From Cyathus striatus (lineage: Eukaryota; Basidiomycota; Agaricomycetes; Agaricales; Nidulariaceae): a stretch of 64,000 nucleotides of DNA. Of this stretch, positions 24,553-36,257 are shown piece by piece. Where the stretch lies: assembly GCA_025738555.1 (NCBI GenBank), contig JAOVFP010000013.1, positions 3,348,001 through 3,412,000 of the forward strand. The letters are read 5' to 3'. Numbering within the stretch: position 1 is the first letter of the stretch; each line of letters opens with the position of its first letter. The position numbers were made by a program, and so were the translations under genes. Below the pieces are notes generated by a model that worked only from the letters and a program-made list of their open reading frames with translations, searched no databases and had not been told where the DNA came from.

Positions 24553-26401
24553 TTAATATATACCCAGAATAAACTTATATTTGACGACTTCACAATAGCG
24601 CTCCCAGTCTTTTCCGTACTTCACAGAGCATCTATAAAAGTGTGAACTCTGTAACTGAAAGATGAACACTTAAACACATACCGTTCAAAGTCACGCGAAC
24701 AACGATGGATGAGAACAGTGATGAAAAAGACCGAGTAGAAGTAAGGTATAATACTGGCTGTGCCGACAATGGCACCCCAGGTGAAGCTCATAGTCCAATC
24801 AGCGACGTAGTTTGGCTTGCGAGAGTACGCCCAGAAGCCGCTAGTCAAAAGGCGATTACTAAATAAGTGGAGGTGAGTATAATCAATGGAAAAACATTAA
24901 CAACCATACCCATGAGCGGTCTGAATGAAAGTTGGGTTCTCAACGGTATTCCAAGGAAGTTGAGGAAAAGTCTTGCGGAAAGTATGAATACCCTGGGTTT
25001 GCATCTTGAAATGACTCTTTTGCGCCATAGCGGTATCCCAGCTAAGCCCCTTGGTAAGCGTGACCGTTCAGCATGAAGTTCATAACTTACATGTAATAAG
25101 CAGTGAGAATGATCGCATAAATAAGAACGTAGCCTGCAGTGGAAAAGCGGTACTTCGAGGGATCGTGAGATGCCATGTAGACAACAGAGTAGACGTAAGA
25201 CTGCGAACATAAGTAAATGGAAGTATATATAGTAGTAAAAAAGATAATACTAACAAAGGGAACACCAGCAAAGTTCCAGAAGATGACCATGAAGCCCCAT
25301 TTTTCGTGGTACATATCCCATGTTTGAGGAATACATTCCTCCCCTTTAGCACTACAATATTGTGAGCACACTGGAGTTTGATGATTCGATGTGCTACCCA
25401 CCAAGCATTAATGTAAAGTCCGGTAGCAAGAATCATAAACGCCATGTTCTATTAGAGCAGAAGTTAGCATGAGGTAGCTATATCTGCTGAAGTGTAGCCT
25501 ACAGGAGTCACGTATCCAAGTGTTTCATACTGCTTGCATGCACCAGATATAGAGAGATAGAATACAATAACCCAAGGAATGCGAACTTCAGCCCACATCT
25601 TCAAATCAATGGGACCAAGGCGGGGATTAAGCACGGCACCCATAAAATAGTCGTAAAAGAAGTTGCCCGACATGCGAATAGTGTTGCCTGTGAGAATACC
25701 TTGAAGGTACGTGATGAGCGAGATACCAAAACCGTAGATCATGGCGACAGTCATAAGGTGCCCATAGTTGTCAATAATTTCAGTGAGGCGGAATACACCA
25801 GTGTAGTGGAGAACGGCAGATGTCACCAATGTAGTGTAGAAGCATGCCAAAGCGTTGCAGTTGTACAATAGTGTTTTATAACCGAGAGAAGGGACCGGTA
25901 AACCTTCCTGCTGGAATCCAGGAAGAATCCACGCAATGAAGAGTTGGAAGAAAAAGTTTCCGGAGTAGACTTTCCAAGCGTATAGATTAGGACTGGCATC
26001 CTGTAACAGCAATTAGGACGCCTAGGGGGTAAAGAGAGATACGGACGTACATTGCGAACATGGTCCCACATTCTGAAGAGGAAAGGCCTAATATCTTGGA
26101 CAGATTTAGGGTGAATGAGTTGACCATCGTAAAACCAGAGGCATATCCATAAGTAGTACATGAGGATAGGGAAGCCAGTCATGATAGCGACAACGCCCCA
26201 TGGTCCACCAAACTCATAGCTAAGACGCGTCAAAATGGGAAAGATGGTATGCAAGAAGCGAACTTACATATGGTGTTGATCAAGTTTTTTGTCCGTCTCC
26301 TTCCCTTCGGCACTGACGGTAACAACATCGAGGTTGGCGTTGGAGGTGGGTCGATGGCGAGTAGAATGGGATTTATCTACGGCGGTTGAGGCTGCACTCA
26401 T
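24553..26401 (-). CDS. ERG4: Delta(24(28))-sterol C-24 reductase
   Basis: Polytopic ER enzyme that performs the last step of ergosterol synthesis, NADPH-dependent reduction of the C24(28) double bond. The ATG at 26401 gives [16 protein letters not shown]. The next exons give [20 protein letters not shown] and the segment [19 protein letters not shown]. The family motif [19 protein letters not shown] lies near 25660-25710, then [19 protein letters not shown]. Later exons give [16 protein letters not shown] and [20 protein letters not shown]. The C-terminal reductase signatures are [39 protein letters not shown] and [20 protein letters not shown], ending at 24553. The length of about 480-500 residues fits ERG4. 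Together with the sterol acyltransferase at 6.4-8.7 kb it is the second sterol gene here, but the two are not adjacent. Confidence 0.95.
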
Positions 26402-26718
26402 CGTGAACCGAGAGAGACGGGCACAAGTGCAGAAGGACTCAAAAGTGTGGATATATATATGTATCGTACCATTTCATTTTCCTCGCGTACTTTCAAGCTG
26501 CCATCAACGCGACGCCGCCGTTACGTTGCCATCTTGATACACCCATGATTATTTAATCTCCGACAGCTCCGACAAAAACTGCAGCACCATCACCGCTGCC
26601 AGTGCCAGTCCTTTTGCAAATACCCCTTCCTGAACTATTGGTACTTGTCGCCATCTCTGCTCTTCATCCTTCATCTGTCTCTAGTTAATTAGCAACTTTC
26701 CTTATCTGTCAATACATT
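26402..26718. promoter_or_regulatory. Bidirectional promoter, ERG4 / MPE1
   Basis: Only 317 bp separate the ERG4 ATG (26401, minus) from the MPE1 ATG (26719, plus), so both promoters share this stretch. It contains a short TATATATAT run at about 26451-26459 on the ERG4 side. No sterol-factor site could be assigned by eye. Confidence 0.6.
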
Positions 26719-28796
26719 ATGGCTTCTTCTGTTTTCTACAAGTGGGGCTTTAGGAAGGACGAGTCGCGAGTCACCTTCGATGGGACTGGCATATCTGTTT
26801 TCGACCTCAAGCGTGAAGTTATCCTCGCTAACAACATGGGTAAGGCGAATGACTTTGACTTGCATGTTTACGACGCTGCGACGAAACAAGGTAAGCATCT
26901 GAGCTATTCCAACATAACATCGCCTGATTTATTATACAGAATTCAAGGATGATTCTACGATTATACCCCGCTCCTCGTCCGTTATTGTTAAACGGCTACC
27001 TGCATCGAGACCAGGCAAAGGTAAAGCGTCGATGTATGTTGCTGGTGCAACGACAGCACTTCCTACGTCCGAGCCTGTAAAAGCTACTCCTGGAACTGGA
27101 GCTGTTTGGCACAAAGGATCTCTTTCGAAGCGATTTGATGGCAAAGAGGAGCCTGTATCTAGTAGTACTACTCCCAAATCGTCATCAACTGTAAGTCGGT
27201 CAGCAGTTCCCTGTTGCACCAATTTAATTTCTACAGCAGCCGACTAGTGTTAAGTCTGCCGTTACTAAAGATGATGAAGCTGCAGCTATGGCTGCCATGT
27301 TCCAGGCTCAAACTCAAAACTGGGAGGAGGCCCAAGAAAAGATGTCCCAGTCGGTGTCACCCCAAGCGGGATTTTACTTGTTTTGTAGCGCATCTTCTAA
27401 TGAATATTTATTTTGTTTCACTTGGTTCTACTCTTGTACAATTATAACAGTGCTCAACGCATATATACAAATCCCCGTGGTACGGGGTTTTCTCGTGGAG
27501 GCAAACCACATACTCCGCAACTTCCAGCACATCACGACCGCCCCCTACCGCCGAGCTACGTTTGTTATCGGTGTGGGCAGAAAGGTTAGACACTCATCAA
27601 TAATATTTATTCACTGCAAACGTTTATACAATTCTCACTCCAAAGGGCATTGGATACAAGATTGTCCAACGAATAACGATCGTGAGTTTGATAATAGGCC
27701 ACGCATCAAGCGGACAACCGGTATTCCTAGGAGCATGTTAAAGGCGGTTGAGAATCCAAATACAGCAGAGCTTGGGCAAGGAGTAATGGTAACTCCTGAA
27801 GGAGGCTACGTTGTCGCCCAACCAGACTTGTACGTATCGCAGCTAGCGCTAAAGGATTGCTCATGAATTTCTTTTATTACAGAGAGAAGTGGCAAAAGCA
27901 GGTTTCGCGACCTAAAGGACTTACGGCTGCTGAAGTGCGCGAACGCGCACCGTCAGATTCCTCACTGGCATGTCCTATAGACAATAAACTATTCCGTGAT
28001 GCTGTCAAAACGCCCTGTTGCGGCACTGCCTACTGTGAGGAATGTATACAAACACATCTTCTTGAGCGTGATTTTGTGTGCCCGAGTTGTGCCAAAAAGA
28101 TTGCTTCCCTTGATAAACTTCTTGTCGACAAACCGATGCGAATGAAAGTTGCTGATTATATCGAGAAAGCTATGGAAGAAAGTAGGAAGGAGGGTGCAGA
28201 AGAACATTTTACTTCAGGTGGAAAAGATGGTACTTCCACACCAGCTGAACAGGTACGCTATGGGTTGTTTCCGTAGTAATATGACCATTTATGTTTTACG
28301 TACCCTTCACAAGTCCTCGATGGGTGCAGACCAGCAACCTCAAGACCAGGAATATTATTCTGATCCGCAACCTGATATATCGATGGACATGCAGATTCTT
28401 GTTGACAGTATCCCACAAATCCAAGCTCAAATTTCCCAAATATCATTGATGTTGCAGAACCCTTCCTTGCCAGCAAACGTACGCCATCACACGGAAATGC
28501 AGCATCAACAATTGCAAATCCAGCTCCAGCAGGCGCAGACAATGGCTGCAGCCCTCGCAGCGGCAACCATGCAAGCTCAGGCCGTCCAACAACAAGCTCA
28601 GATGGGGATGCAGGCATTCCAGCAGAATGCAGCTTGGAACAATCAATACACGAATCAGCAGCAAACTCCACAAGATTCAGCTTACCAAAGATTGCCCATC
28701 AACAATCGCCGACGCAATCTTAAGCGGGAGAGACCGTCAGATTTTCTTGAAGTTGGCGGGGAGAGCGATCCTAAGATGCCAAGGTTTTGGGAGTAA
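26719..28796 (+). CDS. MPE1: mRNA cleavage/polyadenylation factor subunit Mpe1 (RBBP6 type)
   Basis: Subunit of the nuclear cleavage and polyadenylation factor. The N-terminal DWNN ubiquitin-like domain is clear: MASSVFYKWGFRKDESRVTF, then FDLKREVILANNMGKANDFD and EFKDDSTIIPRSSSVIVKRL. A linker (AMAAMFQAQTQNWEEAQEKM) leads to a CCHC zinc knuckle, CYRCGQKG-HWIQDC, split by an intron at about 27585-27640. A RING/U-box follows (ACPIDNKLFRDAVKTPCCGT, then YCEECI and CPSC, about 27975-28090). The C terminus is Gln/Met-rich (about 28330-28680) and ends RPSDFLEVGGESDPKMPRFW, stop at 28794-28796. Domain order DWNN, zinc knuckle, RING matches Mpe1 and the N-terminal half of RBBP6. It converges on VPS5 with a 189-bp gap. 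Confidence 0.95.
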
Positions 28797-28985
28797 ATGA
28801 TAATGATAAGGATGGTTGATTTAAGAAGATTTGATTGATGTACCTCACCTCACAATACTTACTATTACTAGTTACTACGTCTGTACTTGCTATGTCCATA
28901 AAATATAATAAAATAATAAAATTCATTGTAGAGGTAATAATATATTAGCATGAACATACGAATATATGGTATTGGATCAAGTTCC

Positions 28986-31496
28986 CTAAGTAAGAGAGGC
29001 TGAAGCAGGAGTAATAGCATCATTACGAACAGCCGCAGGTCCCCCTCCACCAACACGTTTTAGAAGCATTTGCTGGTAGTTTTCCCAACTGACAATCAAC
29101 TAGAATTTGTCGGTAGCTGCACAATAGATTACATACCGAAACTTACCTCCTTTTGTCTCGTTATCAACCCTTCTAAGAATGCGTGCAGTGAATCCTTAAA
29201 ATCTTCGATCCGTTCTTGTTCGAAGCGGGAAACTTCGGTCTTCACAAGCCTCGATACATGATCGTATTCATGCTTAGCCTCCAGCGCCTTTCGCTCAGCC
29301 TGAATACCCATCGATGAAATTACGGACAAGCCAAAAGCGCTATTTACTGACCTCTGCGATATGAGCTAGAGAATGACCTAACCGGTCGGTAGGAATTTTG
29401 TTTTGTGCACGATTCTTCTCGTGTGTTTGCTTTGCACGTAAAAGGTCGCTTTCTGCAGCTTTCCATGCGTGATAGGTCCGAATTCTTGAGCTAAATGCAA
29501 GCTGTTAACATATAGATCAGTTTCTTATATACTAATTTGCAAAGGATTCAATTTACCCTGACAGAGTTGATTAACCGTGCATATTCATCGGCTAGAGGGA
29601 CAAGTTTAACGCAAAAGCATCGAATTCTAGAAAGGCAGCATACCGGTCGCCATGAATGTGACCATATCTTGTTCCGATTGTGCCTGTTGTAAGCTCTGCG
29701 ACTTACGCTCTACTTCCGCAAGTCCTGCCAATGACTGGGAGAGCTGCTTCCCAACGTCAGAAGAAGAAAGGTCTGCCACAGACTGACCAAACTCTCCAGC
29801 GGCAATCGCCATGTCTGTACACGATACATAAGCCAGGGAAGTCGATATCCTCTCCATTGCTTACCGGCTCGATGCTTTGCAACTAATTCAATCGACTTCA
29901 CTAGACCGCGGAGTTGCGACTCGAGACTGTCCAGGTAGCTCTTTTGTCTGTCGAACCACTGCAAGTAGATAAGCAACCGGTGTAACAACATGTCGTCGCA
30001 ATACGAACCTCATCCGTTTCATAGAACCTAGGCCCGACAATTGTCTGTCCAATGGAGGCCAGCACTCCACCCCGCTCATGTGCGATTTCTGCTTTTCTAT
30101 GTTTAATCTGAGATGGTCTTGAGTATTAAGAAGCACAAAATAGCTGAAAGACTTCACATCTAAGGCAAATGTATCACTTTCCAGAAAAAGCTTTAAATCA
30201 GGATCTTTTCCAAGAATAGGATGGTTAGCCATTTTCTGAATACATTTCTCAAGACCCAATCGTCGCTGTTTGACAAACTGGTCATCGAAGCGACCAAACG
30301 AATTCTTCTCTGGGACTGGAGGAACAACTACACCGGGGTTATTCAAAGATAGAGTTTCATAAAGCCAGAGGAAGTCGGAGTATCTCCTCAGGACTGAAAA
30401 TGCAGATTTTTGATAAAGAGGTGAAGTTGTCTTTACAAATACGTGAGAAAATATAAAGCAAGATATTAATTTCAAAGCGCAACTTACCCTGGTATGAACG
30501 GTGTACATCGTAAAGGACCGTATGGGGTCCCCAACTTTCTGGGGATCATCCACAGTTATCATAAACACTGGTTGAAGTCCGTCGTCTTTCTTTGTAGGTT
30601 TAGTTGGCTATTGCAAATTGCATGAAATAGATATTTAAGTAGTAGGGATTACGCACTGTACTGTTTATGCTATGGTCCCCCAGCTTCAAAGTTTGGCCAA
30701 TTGGCTTATCATCGTCACTATCATCATCAACTTGCCCTTGTCCAGGTGCAGTGGTAGTTGGCGTGGCTGTGGATACCGGTGATGATTGCTCTCCACTCCA
30801 ATCGTTGTTCTCACTATGCCATCCACCCAATGCCTCACCACCAAGCGAAAGCGCTGCAACGGAACGCTCTATAGGGCCTACTCCGGATTGAACCAGAGGA
30901 GGCACGAAGTTCGATTGTGATGCAGAAGGTGAATGATGAGCAATGAACCCAGAACTGGTTTTTGGCGGCTGTGAACGAGATAGTGGTGGCGGAGTTGAAG
31001 ACTTGACTGAATGAATCGGAGAGTTGGCCCTCTGGGGAAGAGTGGTTGGGCCATCTGGTTGTAGTTGAACCGCGGTAATGGATGTATGTTCTTCTGCTTC
31101 AGTAGGCCTGATGGTTGCAGTCTCGCTGAAAGCCGCTGGTAAACTTTCTCTAAAGCCAGGAGAGCGCAGTGTCCCCAAAGGCTTATTATCTTCTTCTTCT
31201 TCTTCTTCTTCATCATCATCGTCCTCTTCCAGGTGCGTTACGGAGTCTAATGGATCCGTAGGTGTGCTCGAATTGGTTATTTCATGAGAATCCTTGTCTT
31301 CCTGAGTAGTAGATGACTTTTTTTCACTATGTAAAGGTTCTTCTGGTGAGGATGTACTGTCGAGTATATCGGAAGATGGTTGTGTAAACGATGACCAGGG
31401 ATCTGGGGATGCAGAACGGCGCGAAAATGGGTCGGCGAACGGGTTGTCCTCTAGAGCATGTCGAGAAGGGGCAAGAAGGTCGTCGAAGCCGTCCAT
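28986..31496 (-). CDS. VPS5: Sorting nexin Vps5 (SNX1/SNX2 type), retromer subunit
   Basis: PX-BAR sorting nexin that forms, with Vps17, the membrane-bending part of retromer on endosomes. The ATG at 31496 gives MDGFDDLLAPSRHALEDNPF. A long disordered acidic N terminus includes a run of Asp/Glu coded by a trinucleotide repeat (31190-31231). The PX domain begins at VFMITVDDPQKVGDPIRSFT (about 30510-30565). It contains FSVLRRYSDFLWLYETL, the basic PI3P-binding RRYSDF, and VVVPPVPEKNSFGRF. The BAR region follows (GPRFYETDE; WFDRQKSYLDSLESQLRGLV; later coiled-coil segments to about 29130). The final exon ends AITPASASLT with the stop at 28986. Many short introns interrupt the BAR part. Confidence 0.94.
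31190..31231. repeat. TTC/TCA trinucleotide microsatellite in VPS5 coding sequence
   Basis: Tandem TCT/TTC units followed by TCA units on the plus strand encode the Glu/Asp run of Vps5 on the minus strand. It keeps the frame when units are gained or lost, so length polymorphism is likely. Confidence 0.75.
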
Positions 31497-31918
31497 TGCG
31501 AAACAAAGGATTGGAAGCTCAGTCGCAAGTCAAGGAGTAGCACTAAGCAAGTACAGGTGTGGTTAATTTTAGGGAGCTTGTGCTCTTACTATGTAACGCG
31601 TTTGCAAGCAAGGTACACAAGTGTCAAGGGTAGCGGCTCGTTTAACTGGCTGCAATACCTTGCAACAAGTACCCACACTCAGCCTACCCCCAGCCATAGC
31701 TTGAAACTCTCTAATACTTTCCTGTAAGCTTCAACTGTCGTCAATGGTAGACCTGTTTGTTATCTCATGATAGATTCTTCTAATTCTATTGTACAGGACT
31801 ATCTTATCAATTCGAAAGTGTACAACTTAAGCACTAATCGCTTCTGAATTCAATTCGCAAAGGCCCCAACTATCCTAGTGCATAAGTACCAGCAAAAGTG
31901 AAAATATGTACAAGCCAT
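31497..31918. other. Intergenic: VPS5 promoter side and chitinase 3' side
   Basis: A 422-bp space between two minus-strand genes. Nothing coding was recognised. A short frame overlapping its right end belongs to the intron/terminal exon of the chitinase gene. Confidence 0.45.
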
Positions 31919-33544
31919 TCAAACAGGCCAAGAGAGAGTGCGAACAGCGGTGATCCAAGGGGATTTGGCAGATGGATACTAAGGAAAGCTTTGAATAACA
32001 CGATGGTGGGTCGTGCTTCAGAACGCACCTGCCAGACCATTGCTCCGCCGTCTACAGTGTAAAGCATGAGAATCGAATACGTCAGCATTTCTAATGTTTA
32101 CTCACTCCAACCTTGGGCCTTTGCTTGCTGAAGGCAGGTTGCTAGTATCGAAGTCGATATGAATCCATTGCTGGCTTCACCTGCTGAGGCTGGTTTTCCT
32201 ATGACTATCTTACTCAAAGGTATTCCATTGGCAGCTATCTGAAACACGGCACTCTCTGGCCAAGTACTCGATGAAGCTGTCAGTAGATTTGCGCATGTTG
32301 TGTACTCCGAGACTCCCTCTAAAAAAAGGGTCAGGTAGTAAGTAGTGAGTACCGTCAGTTTTCAGTCAAACTTACGATTATAGAACTAACCAAAGAAAAT
32401 TAACAAGCAGATAGAAAAGTAACTCAAAACAAAGTAATTACCTGAATGTTATACCAATCAATCATGCTTCCGACTTGCGAATCTACTTTCAGGTATCCAC
32501 CACCACCCCATATATTAGGAGAGAACCTAAGTAATGTGAACATCCGCTGAGGAATAAACTCAAACTAGACAATGAAACAACCACCTACCATGGAGCGACG
32601 GCTGTAGCGCAGCATGAGTTTCGTCAGATCTTACATCAACAGGTACTACCTCTTACGGGCATGGGTTATAATATATTGCCCCTGAGGAAGTTGTGTACGT
32701 AGCTGCTTCGTAAAGCTGATTAGCCAGTTCTAAGCAAAGAACAGCCAATATCAGTGGATAAATAAGTTGCTTAAACGCTGCTGCTGATTACCTCAGCTTT
32801 ACCGTCACCAGCGTCGAAGGCATTGAAATCCTTTACAGAAATATTAGTACTAAGTAGTAAGCATCTCAAAAGTTGTGTAACCTTACTTCGTAATCAACAT
32901 CAATTCCATCCAAGCCGTACTGCTTAACCCATGCTGCCATGGTATTAGCCGTGGCGATAGGATCCGCATTACTACTTGTCGGAACATCTGTAGCACCAAA
33001 TACTGAAACCACAAGCTTGATTCCGGCAGCCGCGTACTGAGACTTAATAGTCGAACGTTGGGATGCTGACAAAGAAGTCCATTCGTAGGCCTATGAAAAA
33101 TAAGTAAGCCTTAGGCGTCCAGTACGAGGTTTAGAAGTTCTTGCCTTGTCCCAGGCGCCTTCGAGAAGGAGGAAAGAAAGAGCACTGCATTCAGGCGAAG
33201 GGACTGATCGAAAGCAATCCTCGGAGTTAATACGTGCATACTACTTACAAGACATTAAATCCCTGAGAATTTATGAATGAACAGGTGCACTTCAGTATAT
33301 TAAACCTTCTACATAAATCGTGATAATACCTTTACGTCTGATACAGCCGGCGGGCCAGTAACGCCACTATAAGCATCGGCATATACAACAAAGCGGGGGG
33401 CAACTGGGATAGTTTGGCTAGAACATGGCGCGCCTGCTGGTCAAGAATGCTATATTGGGTGCTATTGAGTGCAGCTGAATTAGCCAGCTGGATGAGAGTG
33501 ATGAACGCCATGGTGGCAAACCAGAAGCTAGTAGTGGACACCAT
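31919..33544 (-). CDS. Secreted GH18 chitinase-like protein A
   Basis: Glycoside hydrolase family 18 protein, acting on chitin or related N-acetylglucosamine polymers outside the cell. A signal peptide starts at 33544 (MVSTTSFWFATMAFITLIQL). The next block is PRFVVYADAYSGVTGPPAVS, a beta-1 strand typical of this GH18 group, then GFNVL, ALSFLLLEGAWDK and STIKSQYAAAGIKLVVSVFG. The catalytic motif LDGIDVDYE (DxxDxDxE) is at about 32885-32915. Later exons give DFNAFDAGDGKAE, WLISFTKQLRTQLPQGQYII, HA-VAPW, and GGAMVWQ joined over a short intron to YPSAKSPWITAVRTLSWPV; the stop is at 31919. Between the signal peptide and PRFVVY the frame is off by -1 at a G6 (plus strand, 33395-33400); a seventh base restores LPPPRFVVY. 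It is closely related to the chitinase at 37.4-38.9 kb. Confidence 0.88.
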
Positions 33545-35440
33545 CTGAGGGTTATACTGATAATCTGGTCCAAGCTAGAGTTGCACCGGATACCATGAAG
33601 CCATTTTATATACCTCACTCTGCGCTTCTGTTCACAGTCAATAAACATTCATCTCGGAATTGCCCCTTCCCCCCATGAAATTTGCAGAGTATTCTTTCGA
33701 AGGACTTGTAGATACAGGTGAAGAAGCTGGTCGCCGGGCCTCGGCATAAAGCCGTAGTCATGTTGAGATAAGCCAAACTGATACCTGTTTTGCGAGGTTT
33801 TCACGAAGTACCATGGTGATACCAGTCATGCACATAAGTTTTTTGGGACTAGCATCGCCAACCCATGCGTAAAGATGCAGAAGCTAGTCATGAGCGGAAA
33901 CGGATGTCGAAAGATGTGAAGAACACGGAATGTGTGCAATGATAACGAAGCTGTGGAGCGTATGAACGTAAGTCAGCACACCGCGCGAGGTGAGACATGA
34001 ATGGATTTCCTTACCATATTAAAATAGATGGTGGCGAACCACTGCAAAGTTCAAAGCGGTAGAGAAATAAAAGGAGATGAAGAAGACAAATACGTTCCGA
34101 GTCGTTTATCCGAGGTGGTCAGCCGTACTTGCATCCATTAACATTAAGTATGCTAGTTCATGTTTACTGCGTAAGGTTCACTAAGAGCTGAGTGAAAAAT
34201 GCTTGGGCACATGTCGTCCGGATCGCATGGGTTTGCTATAATGAAGATTGTCCGTGTAAGAAGTCTATCCGAAAAGCGTATGACCAATCCTCAAGCCTTC
34301 TGAAACTCAGGTCGGATAGCTCTTGCGATACAGGAACCCAGAAACCACATGCTTGAAATTGGCTTGAAATAAATAGTATAGCGAAAGTCCAATGTGATAG
34401 ACGGCCAGCAAGCAGCTGACCCAAAATAGGGAACATAACCATCCTCTTCTGGCTATGTCAGGCACACTGGTGAGTTTGTGGCGGGTATGATAAACTCTAA
34501 AATCACTTACTCGGAGCCGTGATTTACACTTCTTTGTTTCGACTATAACATCCTCGAGCATAGCTTTGAGGCTTTGTGAAGTTAAACATGCTGGAGAAGG
34601 TTGCGAGACATTAGCTATTTTCAAACAAATGATAAAAGAGAGGTTACCTAAAAATATTCCCAACTAATCATCGTTGATCAAGTACAATAATGAAATCATC
34701 TATGGTAAGACTAACACACTATGTAGTTGAACAAAAGTCGCGTCCAATATTAACCCATGACTGAAGAAGAGCTAGCCGCACCCTTCAATAGATAGGGTAT
34801 ATAGCTTCATGAAAAAGTTCAGGGGTATACTTTGAAAGCAGGATACAACTCTCAAGCAGATCGGTAACTAGAATCCGAGAGATCTAGGTTGGTCCGACAG
34901 GAATAAGGAATGTTCTCTAGGGGTCGATTGTATCGAGTAGCCGATAAACATAGGGGAGAGGGTCGGGGCAAGACAAAGCACAGCTACACGTTACGGACAA
35001 GAAACATGAGGCAGTTGATGAAGGTTATGCCACACTCAAAATAGTCGCATTGTTCCATCAGAGAATTCTGGGGAGGTAATCGGAAAAGACAAGTAGTTGA
35101 AGCAGATATCCGGAGTTCAGCAGTAACAGTTAGTCTTGGTTCAGTAGCCATGAAGTAAAGCTGAAAGGCACGCGAGCATTTTGAATAAAGAGGATGAAGA
35201 TGGTGGTGGTTGCTCAGAAGGATTGAGGTTCAGATAGAGTGAACTTGGATTCTATGTAAGATTCATTTGATCAGTCAAGGTGACCCCACGAGGCACCGCT
35301 TGTCTTTCTTCTGCTCCAGCCTTCGTATTTATGTCAGGCTTTTCACATTCATAGCATCTTCCTTTTCATTTTTTCTTTCTGCATCTATTTCACCACCCTC
35401 AAGTAGGCCAAGCAGGCCGCAAGTTACTGAAGAAGAGTCC
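33545..35440. other. Gene-poor stretch with hydrophobic exon-like fragments
   Basis: In this 1.9-kb stretch no gene model could be completed. On the minus strand, short hydrophobic exon-like segments occur, such as WLCSLFWVSCLLAVYHIGLS and YYLFQANFKHVV (34320-34440) after a plausible acceptor, and WFATIYFNM near 34020. They resemble pieces of a multi-pass membrane protein, but start, end and linkage are unclear. It may be a small membrane-protein gene or a remnant. Confidence 0.3.
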
Positions 35441-36257
35441 ATGCGTTGCCGGTCAACTGCTGATTATCCTGCTGCCATTTCAACCAGGTGTGTCGTTGAA
35501 GCTCAGTCGGGTCGTAGAGAAAATGCTTAGCTCGATTCCTTGAAGCCGGCTAGAAGATAGGCTGAAGAAAGCAAACAAACACACTGCGCGGCAAGAATTC
35601 CAGATGAAAGAGCTCGAGGTCTGTTAACACAAATTAAATACGACTTTTCTTGCTTTACTAATGCTCCCCTCTCAAGGCGAAGTTGGCATACGCTTTAAAC
35701 GACTTCCGCTCTGTCGATGAGCTTCTTCAGGAGGCGAGGAAGGGACTTCAGGCATGTTGGCTTTTCGAACTCACATCCAAAGATATTTATATTGTGCTTG
35801 TAGGCTAATAGAGACAAAGCAAATTATGCGTTAAAGACCCAAGTGCCTTCCATTACTCAAGAACTAGACAATTCGATGGCTACTTTAGCGGAGCTTGCAG
35901 AAAGTTTGCCCAATATTAGATCTCAGGTTTCCGACATTCGGAAGGTGTACGATTCAGGCCGACAACAGGTAGCACATCTCTTTTCCGATGAGAACTTTGA
36001 GTTAAAGCTGTCATCCGTTTTCTTAGGCTCGGTCTTTAGTGGCTGATCTTACCTGGCTTAACACTGAATTTTATGAGCGTTGGCGTACTACTATCTTTAC
36101 TTCCAGGAGCCCGGTATCCTGGCGTTGGAAGACAGTTCTGCGAATCATTTTCGTTATCACATTCATTATATTTTCATGCCTTGCCTACGTTACACTCTCC
36201 GGAGCTTATCGCGCTCATAGGCATCGGTTGGTCTGGGGAGAAAAATTAATGTCCTAG
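35441..36257 (+). CDS. Unknown coiled-coil protein with C-terminal membrane anchor
   Basis: Not recognised as a named family. A helical, charged segment (RLEDRLKKANKHTARQEFQM, about 35550-35620) is spliced to AKLAYALNDFRSVDELLQEA. It continues as DKANYALKTQVPSITQELDN, MATLAELAESLPNIRSQVSD and TWLNTEFYERWRTTIF. One membrane segment follows (VLRIIFVITFIIFSCLAYVT, about 36131-36190) with a short basic tail ending at 36257. The layout of coiled coil then tail anchor resembles SNARE-like or tethering proteins, but I see no SNARE signature. The chosen start at 35441 (MRCRSTADYP) uses a 58-nt intron and is tentative. The region after the stop is T-rich. Confidence 0.6.
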
